64,000 nt of DNA. Origin: Paracoccus aminophilus JCM 7686. GTDB lineage: Bacteria; Pseudomonadota; Alphaproteobacteria; Rhodobacterales; Rhodobacteraceae. The stretch spans positions 3,537,501 through 3,601,500 of the forward strand of contig NC_022041.1 of assembly GCF_000444995.1 (NCBI RefSeq), written 5' to 3'. The notes beneath the pieces are model-generated. The model had not been told where the DNA came from. It worked only from the letters and a program-made list of their open reading frames with translations, and ran no database searches. Both the position numbers and the translations under genes were made by a program. Shown piece by piece: positions 9,645 through 18,393 of this stretch; position 1 is the stretch's first letter; each line of letters opens with the position of its first letter.

Positions 9645-10677
9645 TCCATCTTCCATCGACGTCGTCGCGCCCAATCTCAAGAAGCGGCTGTCGGGCGTGA
9701 CCTCGACCGTGGTGCGGCTGGTGCCGGTGCAAAAGCGCATGATCGGCATTGTCACCACCGGCCCCGGCCTGCCGCCCGAACTGCCGCATATCCCGCTGAG
9801 CCGCGCCGCCACCCTGCCCCGCGACCGCTGGCGCGTCTGGCATGCGCGCCGCAATACCGAGATGGCTTTGGGTCTGATCTATCGCCGCATTCTGGGGCGC
9901 AAATACAAACTCTTGTTTACGTCAGCGGCGCAAAGACAACATACAGGGTTCACGCGCTGGCTGATCCGTCAGCAGGACGCCCTGATCGCGACCTCGCCTC
10001 AGGCCGCGAGCTATCTGGAGCGCCCCGCCAAGGTCATCCTGCACGGCGTCGATACAGAGATCTTTCACCCGACCACCGACAAGACCGCCCTGCGCCGCGA
10101 GCTTGGCCTTGATCCCGAGGCGGTGCTGATCGGCTGCTTTGGCCGGGTGCGCGCGCAAAAGGGCGTCGATCTGCTGGTCGAGGCGGCACTGCGGCTGTTT
10201 CCCACCCGGCCCAAAGCGCAACTGATCTTCACCGGACGCATCACCGCCGACAACCGCGCCTTTACCGACCAGCTTCTGAACCGCATCGCCGATGCCGGGC
10301 TGATCGACCGCATCCGCTTTCTGGGCGAGCTGCCCTGGGCCGAGGTGGTGCGCCATTATCAGGCGCTCGACCTCTTCGCCGCCCCCGCCCGGTGGGAGGG
10401 CTTTGGCCTGACGCCCTTGGAGGCGATGGCCTGTGGCGTGCCGGTCGTCGCTGCCCGCGTCGGTGCCTATGAGACACTGATCCGCGACGGCGTCACCGGC
10501 TCGCTCGTGGCCAAGGATGATGCCGATGCACTGACTGCGGCGGTCGAACGCTGGCTCGACGATGACGCGGGCCGCGCTGAGGCGGGCCGCACCGCCCGCG
10601 AGCATGTCTTCAGCAACCACTCGATCGAAGAGGAAGCGCGCAGCATCGTCGAGGTCTATCGCGGCCTTTTGGCATGA
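9637..10677 (+). CDS. LpcC-like LPS-core glycosyltransferase (GT4)
   Basis: GT-B retaining glycosyltransferase of 346 residues. The N-terminus (VVAPNLKKRLSGVTSTVVRLVP) closely resembles rhizobial LpcC, a mannosyltransferase of the LPS core. The C-terminal nucleotide-sugar domain contains FGRVRAQKGVDLLVEA and the acidic motif of GT4 enzymes, PARWEGFGLTPLEAMACG (E-x7-E). It overlaps the upstream MFS gene by 8 bases and the next gene by 4 (ATGA), so this is one translational unit. A core-LPS role is an inference from family resemblance. Confidence 0.85.
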   Translation: MTDPSSIDVVAPNLKKRLSGVTSTVVRLVPVQKRMIGIVTTGPGLPPELPHIPLSRAATLPRDRWRVWHARRNTEMALGLIYRRILGRKYKLLFTSAAQRQHTGFTRWLIRQQDALIATSPQAASYLERPAKVILHGVDTEIFHPTTDKTALRRELGLDPEAVLIGCFGRVRAQKGVDLLVEAALRLFPTRPKAQLIFTGRITADNRAFTDQLLNRIADAGLIDRIRFLGELPWAEVVRHYQALDLFAAPARWEGFGLTPLEAMACGVPVVAARVGAYETLIRDGVTGSLVAKDDADALTAAVERWLDDDAGRAEAGRTAREHVFSNHSIEEEARSIVEVYRGLLA

Positions 10678-11288
10678 ACCGGCTGCGCTTTCTCTGGGCG
10701 CGAACCCTGCGCGATGAGGCTGCGCTGCAAAGCCTCTCGGTCCCGCAAGCGGCGCTTCTCGAGGCGATGGCGGGCAAAAACATCGCGCTGATCGGCAATG
10801 CCCGCGCCTTGGCCGAAGGTCAGGCCGGGGCCGAGATCGACCGCGCCGATCTGGTCATCCGCATCAACCGCGCGCCGATGCCCTCGGCGCAAAGCCACGG
10901 GGCGCGCACCGATTGGCTGGCCTTGGCCACCCGTCTGGGCGAGGCGGACCGCGCCCGGATCAGCCCAAGCCGCATCCTCTGGATGTCGCCCAAGCGCAAA
11001 CGGCTGGATTATCAGACCACGACCAGCCCCGGTTTCTATCTCCACCCCCTGCCCGATTATCAGGCGCTCAAAGACCGGATCGGCGCGCCGCCGACCACCG
11101 GCGCGATGATGATCGACCTGATCCAGCGCTCAGACATGGCGCGGCTTGATCTATACGGTTTCGATTTCTTCGCCTCGCTGTCGCTGTCGGGCAGTCGTAC
11201 TGCCGCGCAGGTTCCGCATGACTTTTCCGGCGAGGCCGCTTGGGTCGATCAGCTCATTCGGGCAGATCGCCGGATTTTCCGGCATTAA
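10674..11288 (+). CDS. Compact GT29-like (sialyltransferase-fold) glycosyltransferase
   Basis: A small protein of 204 residues whose motifs resemble the sialylmotifs of family 29. A motif-L-like stretch runs from about residue 36 to 70 (IALIGNARAL, then IDRADLVIRINRAP). A motif-S-like stretch at 139-163 contains PPTTGAMM and DLYGF. A motif-VS-like His182-x4-Glu187 pair lies near the C-terminus. Eukaryotic enzymes are much longer and membrane anchored; this one has no membrane segment. It is the last gene of the glycan block and overlaps the GT4 gene by 4 bases. The donor could be a CMP-activated acid sugar, but no CMP-sugar synthesis gene is present in the window. Confidence 0.65.
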   Translation: MNRLRFLWARTLRDEAALQSLSVPQAALLEAMAGKNIALIGNARALAEGQAGAEIDRADLVIRINRAPMPSAQSHGARTDWLALATRLGEADRARISPSRILWMSPKRKRLDYQTTTSPGFYLHPLPDYQALKDRIGAPPTTGAMMIDLIQRSDMARLDLYGFDFFASLSLSGSRTAAQVPHDFSGEAAWVDQLIRADRRIFRH

Positions 11289-11390
11289 CGCCAAATATCG
11301 CCGAAGTATCGGGCAATTTGCCGAAAACTCGCTTCCCCTTCAGCGCGATCGGTCCTATATCGCAGCGTCCTTTAGTGAAGGAGACCCTGA

Positions 11391-12413
11391 ATGGGCTACA
11401 AGGTCGTTGTCGCCGGCGCCACGGGGAACGTGGGTCGTGAAATGCTGAACATTCTGGCTGAACGCCAGTTTCCTGCTGATGAGGTGATCGCTCTGGCTTC
11501 GCGCCGGAGCATTGGCACTGAGGTCAGCTATGGCGACAAGACTCTGAAGACTAAGGACATCGAAGGGTTCGACTTCACCGGCTATGACATCGCGCTGTTC
11601 GCGATCGGCTCGGAAGCGACCAAGCAATATGCGCCGATCGCGGCGAGCCAAGGCTGCGTCGTCATCGATAACTCGTCGCTCTATCGCTATGACCCGCAAA
11701 TCCCGCTGATCGTGCCGGAAGTGAACCCGGATGCGATCGAGGATTATCGCAACAAGATGATCATCGCGAACCCGAACTGCTCGACCGCGCAGATGGTCGT
11801 CGCGCTGAAGCCGCTGCATGACCGCGCGCGCATCAAACGCGTCGTCGTCTCGACCTATCAGTCGGTTTCCGGCGCGGGCAAAGAGGGCATCGACGAGCTG
11901 TGGGACCAGACCAAGGGCATGTATGTCCCGGGGCAAGAGGTCGCGCCGAAGAAATTCCAAAAGCAGATCGCCTTCAACGTGATCCCGCAGATCGACGTCT
12001 TCCTCGACAGTGGCGACACCAAGGAAGAGTGGAAAATGGTGGCCGAGACCAAGAAAATTCTCGACCCCTCGATCAAGGTCACCGCGACCTGCGTGCGCGT
12101 GCCGGTCTTTGTTGGCCATTCGGAAGCGATCAACATCGAGACCGAAGACTTCCTCGACGAAGACGAAGCCCGCGACATCCTGCGCGAATCCCCCGGCCTT
12201 CTGGTCGTCGATAAGCGCGAGCCGGGCGGCTATGTCACCCCGGTCGAATGCGTCGGCGATTTCGCCACCTTCGTCAGCCGCATCCGTCAGGACGTGACCG
12301 TTGAAAACGGTCTGAACCTGTGGTGCGTCTCGGACAACCTGCGCAAAGGTGCCGCGCTGAACGCGGTCCAGATCGCCGAGCTTCTCGGCAATCGGGTCCT
12401 CAAGAAGGGCTGA
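11391..12413 (+). CDS. asd: Aspartate-semialdehyde dehydrogenase
   Basis: NADP-dependent reductive dephosphorylation of aspartyl phosphate, the branch point to lysine/diaminopimelate, threonine and methionine. The 340-residue length is typical. The nucleotide-binding N-terminus reads VVVAGATGNVGREML and the catalytic cysteine is Cys130 in NPNCSTAQM. An SD-like AAGGAG precedes the ATG. It is monocistronic, with a UUCG-loop terminator after it. DapB, the later enzyme of the same pathway, lies 30 kb away in this window. Confidence 0.97.
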   Translation: MGYKVVVAGATGNVGREMLNILAERQFPADEVIALASRRSIGTEVSYGDKTLKTKDIEGFDFTGYDIALFAIGSEATKQYAPIAASQGCVVIDNSSLYRYDPQIPLIVPEVNPDAIEDYRNKMIIANPNCSTAQMVVALKPLHDRARIKRVVVSTYQSVSGAGKEGIDELWDQTKGMYVPGQEVAPKKFQKQIAFNVIPQIDVFLDSGDTKEEWKMVAETKKILDPSIKVTATCVRVPVFVGHSEAINIETEDFLDEDEARDILRESPGLLVVDKREPGGYVTPVECVGDFATFVSRIRQDVTVENGLNLWCVSDNLRKGAALNAVQIAELLGNRVLKKG

Positions 12414-12435
12414 CCAAAGCGTGATCGGTTTGACA

Positions 12436-12466
12436 GGGGGCGCCTTCGGGCGCCCTCTTGCTTTTG
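12436..12466 (+). terminator. Rho-independent terminator after asd
   Basis: Stem GGGCGCC / GGCGCCC at 12438-12444 and 12449-12455 closed by a TTCG tetraloop, followed by TCTTGCTTTTG. Twenty-five bases after the asd stop. Confidence 0.85.
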
Positions 12467-12515
12467 CACAAATGCTCGCCGACCTTGCGGTTGTTTGACA
12501 ATCCAAGGGTTTCCC

Positions 12516-14162
12516 ATGCATCGCTTTCTGCTGACGACCGCGCTCTCGCTGGCCGCCGCCCCGGTTTTCGCCGATCAGATCGAAACCAAGGCGCCGATCA
12601 GCCATGTCACGATCTATCCCAGCGGGGCGAGCGTCACCCGCAATGTCGCGATCTCGGCCGCCGCGGGCAGCCATGAGCTGGTGATCACCGGCCTGCCGAC
12701 CGAGCTTGATCCGGCCAGCCTGCGCATTGACGCCCAAGGCGCCACGGTCGGCGCGGTCTCGCTGCAAGAGGACCGTGCCCTGCCCGCCTCACGCGAGAAA
12801 TCGCAAGAAGTGCTGGACGCCGAGGCCGAGGTCCGCCGCCTTGAAACCGCGCTGGACGAGCGGGACGCGAAAGTGGCCGAGATCCGGGCCAAGGCGCAGG
12901 CCGCCCAAGATGTGATCACATTCCTGCTGAAAATGGCCGAATCCAAGGATCTCGCCGCGACCGATCTCAACGCGCTGACCGATACGGTTGGCAATCAGAT
13001 CCTCAAGGCACGCCAGCTTGTGATCACAGCCGAAACCGAGGCGCGTCAGGCCGATCAGGGCCGCAGCGATGATGTCGATGCTTTGCAAGACGCGCGCGCG
13101 CGCCTTGAGGCCCTGCGCAGCCCCGAAAGCGATCACAAGACGCTTGTGATCACGGTCGAGACCGGCGCGGCGCCTGCCCAGCTCGAAATCACCGGCTTCA
13201 CCTCTTATGCGAATTGGTCCCCGGTCTATGACCTGCGTCTGGATCGCGCCGCGAAAAAGCTGACCCTCGATCGCGGCTTTCTGGTCTCGCAGAACACCGG
13301 CGAGGATTGGAGCAACGCCAAGCTGACCTTCTCGACCGCGCGGCCCTCGGATCAATCAGCGCCAAGCGAGCTTTACCCGTGGATGCCGCGGATCGAAAAA
13401 GAGCCGCCTCCGGCCCCCGCTCCGGTCGCCCCGGCCAGCCCGATGGCCGACGCGGATGAGGCGGCGATGTCGAATCGGGTCGCTGCGGTCGCCGAGGTCG
13501 AACATATGGCAGGCGGCGCCGAGATCCGTCAGCTTGGCGCGACGGTGGTCTATGATTACCCGACCCCGGTCACCATCCGCGACGGCGTCGATGCGCTGCG
13601 CCTGACGCTCGACAGCCGCGAGCTGACCCCGGACATCCGCGCCGAGGCGGTGCCGAGCCGTGACAGCTCAGCCTATCTGGTCGCGGAAACCAAGAACACG
13701 CTCGACGAGGTCATTCTGCCCGGCGAGGCGACGCTTTACGCCGATGGCCCCATGGTCGGTCGCAGCCAGCTTGAACTGACCCCGGCGGGCAAGGAGTTGA
13801 CCCTTGGCTTTGGCCCGATCGACGGGCTGGTCGCCGAATTCCGCGTGCCGGAAGAGGCCGAGGGCGGGCAGGGCATCTTCACCAAATCGAACGCAGCCAA
13901 GCGCACGACGGTTCTCGAGGTCAAGAACCTGACCGGCGAAGACTGGCCGCTGCGGGTGATCGGGCAGGTGCCGGTCTCGACGCAAAACGATCTCAAGATC
14001 ACCTGGAGCGCCTCGCAAAAGCCGACGACCGAGGGCCGGGACGGCAAACGCGGGCTTTTGGAATGGGATTCGACCCTTGCCGCGAAGGCCGTGCAGGACA
14101 TTACCCTGACCACCGAGATGAGCTGGCCCGATGGGATGACCCTTTACGGCGGCTCGAACTAA
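12516..14162 (+). CDS. DUF4139 (MuiA-like) exported protein
   Basis: Mucoidy-inhibitor-A-like protein of 548 residues. A Sec signal peptide (MHRFLLTTALSLAAAPVFA) is followed by a DUF4140-type beta domain (ISHVTIYPSGASVTR), a coiled-coil segment rich in Glu/Ala/Arg (about residues 95-200), and the DUF4139 beta domain containing GFTSYANWSPVYDLRLD. A Pro/Ala-rich stretch interrupts the domain near residue 300. I take the ATG at 12516 as the start because it opens the signal peptide; a TTG at 12495 is in frame but less likely. Family members act at the cell surface and their biochemical role is not established. Confidence 0.83.
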   Translation: MHRFLLTTALSLAAAPVFADQIETKAPISHVTIYPSGASVTRNVAISAAAGSHELVITGLPTELDPASLRIDAQGATVGAVSLQEDRALPASREKSQEVLDAEAEVRRLETALDERDAKVAEIRAKAQAAQDVITFLLKMAESKDLAATDLNALTDTVGNQILKARQLVITAETEARQADQGRSDDVDALQDARARLEALRSPESDHKTLVITVETGAAPAQLEITGFTSYANWSPVYDLRLDRAAKKLTLDRGFLVSQNTGEDWSNAKLTFSTARPSDQSAPSELYPWMPRIEKEPPPAPAPVAPASPMADADEAAMSNRVAAVAEVEHMAGGAEIRQLGATVVYDYPTPVTIRDGVDALRLTLDSRELTPDIRAEAVPSRDSSAYLVAETKNTLDEVILPGEATLYADGPMVGRSQLELTPAGKELTLGFGPIDGLVAEFRVPEEAEGGQGIFTKSNAAKRTTVLEVKNLTGEDWPLRVIGQVPVSTQNDLKITWSASQKPTTEGRDGKRGLLEWDSTLAAKAVQDITLTTEMSWPDGMTLYGGSN

Positions 14163-14208
14163 GCCCGATCGGCGCAAACCAGCCGCCCGCGTCTGTGGGC
14201 GGAACGGG

Positions 14209-14244
14209 GCAGGCCTCTGCGAGTTGACCCCCGCAGAGGCCTGC
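14209..14244 (+). terminator. 13-bp perfect hairpin after DUF4139 gene
   Basis: Perfect 13-bp inverted repeat at 14209-14221 and 14232-14244 with a 10-base loop. It lacks a T tract but is very stable and lies 47 bases after the DUF4139 stop, 30 bases before the RTX gene. Confidence 0.6.
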
Positions 14245-14273
14245 AATTCCAGCTCAGTCAACAGGAGCCAGCC

Positions 14274-15233
14274 ATGTCGCGCCAACCGATCACCGCTTTC
14301 GCGAGCAACTTTCGCCTGAACACGGGTTTCACCGCCAGCGAGGCGATTTCCTACCGGGGTGAACATGACAGCTATCAAACGACGTTTATCGACGGGCTGA
14401 CCTATTCAGTCCGGGTGGGCGGGCGCAGTTCCGGGGCTGGCACCCTGGCCGACCCTAATCTGACGCTGACCGACAGCGCGGGCAACAAGCTGCTCTTCAA
14501 CGACGATATCAGCCCAACCAATCTCGACGCGCAGCTGACCTTCACCGTCAATCGCGCGGGCACCTATTATCTGATCGTCGGCGAGCAGGGCGATAATGAC
14601 ACCGGCAGCTATACGATCTCGATCTCGGCGGGCTATGCCTCGGCGGGCAATGACCGCGTGGTCGGCACGGATTTCGCCGATGCGATCAATGGTATGGCGG
14701 GCAATGACACGATCTATGGTGGGCTCGGCAATGACCGGCTTTTCGGCGGCGCAGGCGCGGATGTCTTGTTCGGAGAACGCGGCGCCGACCGGCTGGAAGG
14801 CAATGCCGGCGCGGATATTCTGCGTGGCGGGCAGGGCGCGGATGTGCTGATCGGTGGGCTTGGCGCGGACCGGCTGATGGGCGGGCAGGGTGCCGATCGC
14901 TTTGTCTTCAATTCGGCTGCGGAATCGGCACCGGGTTCGGTCGATCGCATTGTTGCCGGTGACGGCGCGATTGCCTTTGAGGGCGTCGGCGTGGCGGGTG
15001 GCGATGTCATTGACCTGCGTGGCATCGACGCCAATGCCTTGCGCGGCGGGCAACAGTCGTTCCAGTGGAGCACCGCCCATACCGCAGGCTCGATCCATCT
15101 CGAAAACGATGCGCAGGGCAATACGCTGGTCGTCGCCTATACCGACAATGACGGAAAACCCGATTTCGTCTTGGTCATCGAGGATGGCGCGATCAACGCA
15201 AATCAGTATTCAGCGGGCGATTTCCTGCTCTAG
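14274..15233 (+). CDS. RTX calcium-binding protein with PPC-like domain
   Basis: A 319-residue protein, probably secreted by a type I system since no Sec signal is visible. Residues about 15-120 form a PPC-like (bacterial pre-peptidase C-terminal) beta domain, with a DPNLTLTDSAGN turn and the ending AGTYYLIVGEQGDNDTGSYTISI. About nine calcium-binding nonapeptides of the GGxGxDxLx type follow (residues about 125-205). The end is the serralysin-like C-terminal region with RFVFNSA and a final FLL. No protease catalytic motif is present, so it may be adhesive or structural. The ATG follows CAGGAG. Confidence 0.82.
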   Translation: MSRQPITAFASNFRLNTGFTASEAISYRGEHDSYQTTFIDGLTYSVRVGGRSSGAGTLADPNLTLTDSAGNKLLFNDDISPTNLDAQLTFTVNRAGTYYLIVGEQGDNDTGSYTISISAGYASAGNDRVVGTDFADAINGMAGNDTIYGGLGNDRLFGGAGADVLFGERGADRLEGNAGADILRGGQGADVLIGGLGADRLMGGQGADRFVFNSAAESAPGSVDRIVAGDGAIAFEGVGVAGGDVIDLRGIDANALRGGQQSFQWSTAHTAGSIHLENDAQGNTLVVAYTDNDGKPDFVLVIEDGAINANQYSAGDFLL

Positions 15234-15272
15234 CTTCCACGCCTTGGACGGCGCGCGGCTGGCACCACCGGT

Positions 15273-16895
15273 TCAGGCAATCTGCGCCGGTGCGACGCCT
15301 AAGCTGGCAGCGGGGGCCACGGGCTCGGGCATCAGCGCGGTGACATGGCGCGGATCGGTCGCCTCTCGCGTCAGGCGAACCGGTGTGTTTGCGACAAAGC
15401 GCACCATCACACGCCCCCCCATCAGCGCGCGCAGCGACCAGCCCAGCAGCTCACCCGAGGGACCGGCCATCGCGCCCTGATGATCCGCGCGCGCGCTTTG
15501 GCCGAAGGACAAGGCGTCAATGGCGTCGCGCAAAGCCTGCAGGCCCGGACCGTCGCCCGCCGCCTTTTGCCAATGCAGCAGATGCTCGATCAGCGAGCCC
15601 TTCATCTCGACATCCCACAGGCCACCATAGGCGCTGTTGGCCGTGGCGAGCTGGCCATTGCCCTCAAACACCGCGACCGCATCCTCCAGCGCGTCCAGCA
15701 CCTCGCGCCCAAGCGAGAGATCCGAGCGGAATTTGCGGGTCAGCGAGATTTCCGAGGTGATGTCCTCGAACAGAAAGGCCACCGCACCATCGGGATGGGG
15801 ACGCCCGGTGACGCGATAGGTCTGCCCGCCCGGCAGCGACCAGGTCTCGACATGGTGCCCCGAAGCAGACGCGGATTCGAGCGTGCTCATCTGGTTGCGC
15901 CAGCTGCGATAATCCTTGGGCTCGGGCACCATCCGCGCCTCGCGCAGCCGGTCGAGAAAAGCGTAAAGCGTCGGCCGCGCCGTCAGAAACCCCGCCGACA
16001 GCGTGGTGAGATCAATCAGCGCCGGATTGAACAGTTGAAGCGCGCGGTCCTTGTCGAAAATCGCCATGCCAATCGGCAGATCGGCGAAGGTCTTGGTCAG
16101 CGTATGGACGAATTCGCGCAGGCTGCGCTCCGCACGCACGGCGGCATCGGCGGGCAGTGCAATGCCCACGGATTGATCGCCGACCATGCGGTGATGGCAT
16201 TCAAACCAGAGCGTCTGGCCGCCATCCTCGATCTGGGCGCGGCGTGCACCGGTGACATTGCCGTGGCGCACCGGAAGGTCGATCAGCCGGGGCAGGGGCC
16301 AGACCGTCTGATCGCCGCATTGCCGTTCGGCCAGTTGGATATAGGCGGAATTGGCCCAGGTCACCATGCCCTCGCCATCCTCGCGCCACGCAAGCATCGG
16401 CGAGCGGTCGAGCGTGTTGCGCAGCATATCGAGCTCACCCTCGATCGCGGCGAGCGTCAGGCTGTCGACAACCGTGCCCGAGCTTTCCGAGGTCGGATCG
16501 CGCAGGATGACGCGGATATAATGATCGCCCAGATCTTCGATCAGCACATGCAGCCGCCGCGTTTCGCCGACGGCATCGCCCCCGATCTCGACCTTGCCAA
16601 GCTCTTCAAGCTGGCTCAGCATCTCGCCGGTTTCAGGCAGGCGCATCGAGACCCAGGCCATGAGACGTTGCCATTCGCTTTCGCCGGGCAGGATGTCCAG
16701 AAGCGCGCGCGCCGGAGCGGTCGAATCGGCAAGCTGATTGCGGCAAAAGAGAAAAGCCAGCGGTTCGACCCCGCGATCAAGACCGTGCCCCCTTGGTCGC
16801 GCGCCTTGCCAATTTTCATAGGCCCGGACCAAAATGATCGCCAGAATAACGGCGCAGGTCGAGATCAGCAGCGCAAGAAGCAGGTTCGAAGCCAT
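15273..16895 (-). CDS. Membrane PAS-domain protein lacking a kinase domain
   Basis: Protein of 540 residues with one N-terminal membrane helix (residues about 4-24) followed by PAS-like repeats, recognised from TWANSAYIQLAE near 185, DLPIGMAIFDKDRALQLFNPAL near 275 and DALEDAVAVFEGNGQLATANSAY near 400. The region where a DHp and ATPase domain would be expected is missing: I find neither an H-box nor N/G boxes. The gene lies 67 bases downstream of regB on the same strand. It may be a sensor input protein or a degenerate kinase scaffold. Rhodobacterales often annotate such genes as sensor kinases, but here the catalytic half is absent. Confidence 0.75.
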   Translation of the reverse strand: MASNLLLALLISTCAVILAIILVRAYENWQGARPRGHGLDRGVEPLAFLFCRNQLADSTAPARALLDILPGESEWQRLMAWVSMRLPETGEMLSQLEELGKVEIGGDAVGETRRLHVLIEDLGDHYIRVILRDPTSESSGTVVDSLTLAAIEGELDMLRNTLDRSPMLAWREDGEGMVTWANSAYIQLAERQCGDQTVWPLPRLIDLPVRHGNVTGARRAQIEDGGQTLWFECHHRMVGDQSVGIALPADAAVRAERSLREFVHTLTKTFADLPIGMAIFDKDRALQLFNPALIDLTTLSAGFLTARPTLYAFLDRLREARMVPEPKDYRSWRNQMSTLESASASGHHVETWSLPGGQTYRVTGRPHPDGAVAFLFEDITSEISLTRKFRSDLSLGREVLDALEDAVAVFEGNGQLATANSAYGGLWDVEMKGSLIEHLLHWQKAAGDGPGLQALRDAIDALSFGQSARADHQGAMAGPSGELLGWSLRALMGGRVMVRFVANTPVRLTREATDPRHVTALMPEPVAPAASLGVAPAQIA

Positions 16896-16962
16896 CGCTA
16901 AATCCGTCAGACATTTCCCGTTGTTTACGAGATTGCCATTAAAACTTAGTTAATCGAAGGCC

Positions 16963-18303
16963 TTACAGATTTATTTCCGGATTTTCTCCCAAGGCCGCCC
17001 GGCCCTCGGCTTCGATCCGATCGCGCGGCCAGATCACCGTGACCACCGCGCCGCGTCCCGAATTGGCAAAGATCAGCCGTGCGCCCGAGCGTTCGAGCAG
17101 CGCTTTCGCGATGAAAAGCCCCAGCCCCATTCCGTCATAGCCGCGCCCATCCTCAGAGCGCGGGCGCGTCGTCAGAAACGGGCTGCCCAGTCGCGGCAAA
17201 AGCGCGGGCGGATAGCCCGGGCCGTCATCCGCGATGACCACGCGCAGCTCGGTCGCGGTCCAGGTCGCGTTCACGCGCACCGCCTCCGATGCGAAATCGA
17301 CCGCGTTCTGGATCAGGTTGCGCAACCCGTGAACGATTGCGGCATCGCGATGAACGAAACGCTCGGGCTCGGAGGAGGTGATCTCGACCTCGATCCCGCG
17401 CTCGATATGTGGATGGGCGGCCTCGGTCAGCATATCCTCGAGCGGCGCAGTGCGGATCAGCAGATCATCCTTGCCGGCCCGGCCCATGGATTTCAGGATC
17501 TTGGCGCAGCGGTCGGCCGATTGGCGCAGGATCGCAAGATCCTCGGCAATATCGGGCCGGTCGGGCAGGATCTCGTCAAGCTCGTCGACCAGCTCGGCGC
17601 TGACCAGTTTGATCGTCGCGAGCGGCGTGCCCATCTCATGGGCGGCGGCGGCCACGACCCCGCCAAGATGCTGAAGCCGCTGCTCGCGTTCCAGCGCCAT
17701 ACGCGCTGCAAAAAGCGCATTCGAGGTCGCCGACAGATCGCTCGACACGCGATGGACATAGGCCGCCAGAAAGATCACCCCGATGATGATCGCGACCCAA
17801 TGGCCGAACTGATAGGGCTCGTCGAGCGCCAACCGACCGCCGCTGTCAAAGGCCAAAGGCTCGGCCACGACCCCCGCCATTGTCACCATCACCGCCGTCG
17901 CCAGACCGAGCGCGATCATATGTCGCGCCGGCAAAGATGTTGCCGCAATCGTGACCGGAACCAGCACCAGAAGCGCGAAAGGATTGGTCATGCCGCCGGT
18001 CAGCGCGAGCAGCGTCGAGATCTGCCAGAGGTCAAAACCAAGCTGCAGCGCCGCCTCGTGATTAGAGACGCGATGACTTGGCCGCAGCGACAGCCAGACA
18101 TTCAGTAATATAGTCAAGGCGATAGTGCTGAGCACCGGCGCAAGCGGAATGCGCACGCCGATCAACAGCGCGGCAGCAACCGCGCCAAGCTGTCCGCAGA
18201 CCGCGACCCAACGCAGCAGCAAAAGCGTGCCAAGACGGATCGGTTCAGGCTCGGGCTGGCCGGGCAAAAGGGTGATCCGGCGCGAGACGAAGGAAAAAGG
18301 CAA
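16963..18303 (-). CDS. regB: Redox sensor histidine kinase RegB/PrrB/ActS
   Basis: Inner-membrane sensor kinase with about six membrane helices (residues about 25-185) and a cytoplasmic kinase core. The quinone-sensing motif GGMTNPF is at 103-109. The phosphorylated histidine is His222 in AHEMGTPL. The redox-active cysteine is Cys266 in ADRCAKIL, as in Rhodobacter RegB. N, G1 and G2 boxes follow (NLIQNAVDFA, DDGPGYP, GMGLGLF). No ATG exists near the natural N-terminus. I chose a TTG at 18303 because CGGAG lies about 7 bases upstream and the resulting 446 residues fit the family. It is divergent from senC-regA, its response partner. Confidence 0.92.
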   Translation of the reverse strand: MPFSFVSRRITLLPGQPEPEPIRLGTLLLLRWVAVCGQLGAVAAALLIGVRIPLAPVLSTIALTILLNVWLSLRPSHRVSNHEAALQLGFDLWQISTLLALTGGMTNPFALLVLVPVTIAATSLPARHMIALGLATAVMVTMAGVVAEPLAFDSGGRLALDEPYQFGHWVAIIIGVIFLAAYVHRVSSDLSATSNALFAARMALEREQRLQHLGGVVAAAAHEMGTPLATIKLVSAELVDELDEILPDRPDIAEDLAILRQSADRCAKILKSMGRAGKDDLLIRTAPLEDMLTEAAHPHIERGIEVEITSSEPERFVHRDAAIVHGLRNLIQNAVDFASEAVRVNATWTATELRVVIADDGPGYPPALLPRLGSPFLTTRPRSEDGRGYDGMGLGLFIAKALLERSGARLIFANSGRGAVVTVIWPRDRIEAEGRAALGENPEINL

Positions 18304-18393
18304 GGATGCGCTCCGAGTGGAAAGCCGCGGTGGGCCATTGATACTGACCCGGGGATGAGCAATCAATGCGCGCGCATTTGACAGGAGATGACC

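Noticed and set aside
7380..11288. Horizontal-transfer island at the glycosyltransferase block
   Set aside because: Base composition and codon use look like the neighbours, and there is no integrase, tRNA or direct repeat at the ends.
14202..14230. GGAAC upstream of the first RTX gene as a possible EcfG promoter
   Set aside because: No CGTT element follows at 16-17 bases, and the region is occupied by a stable hairpin.
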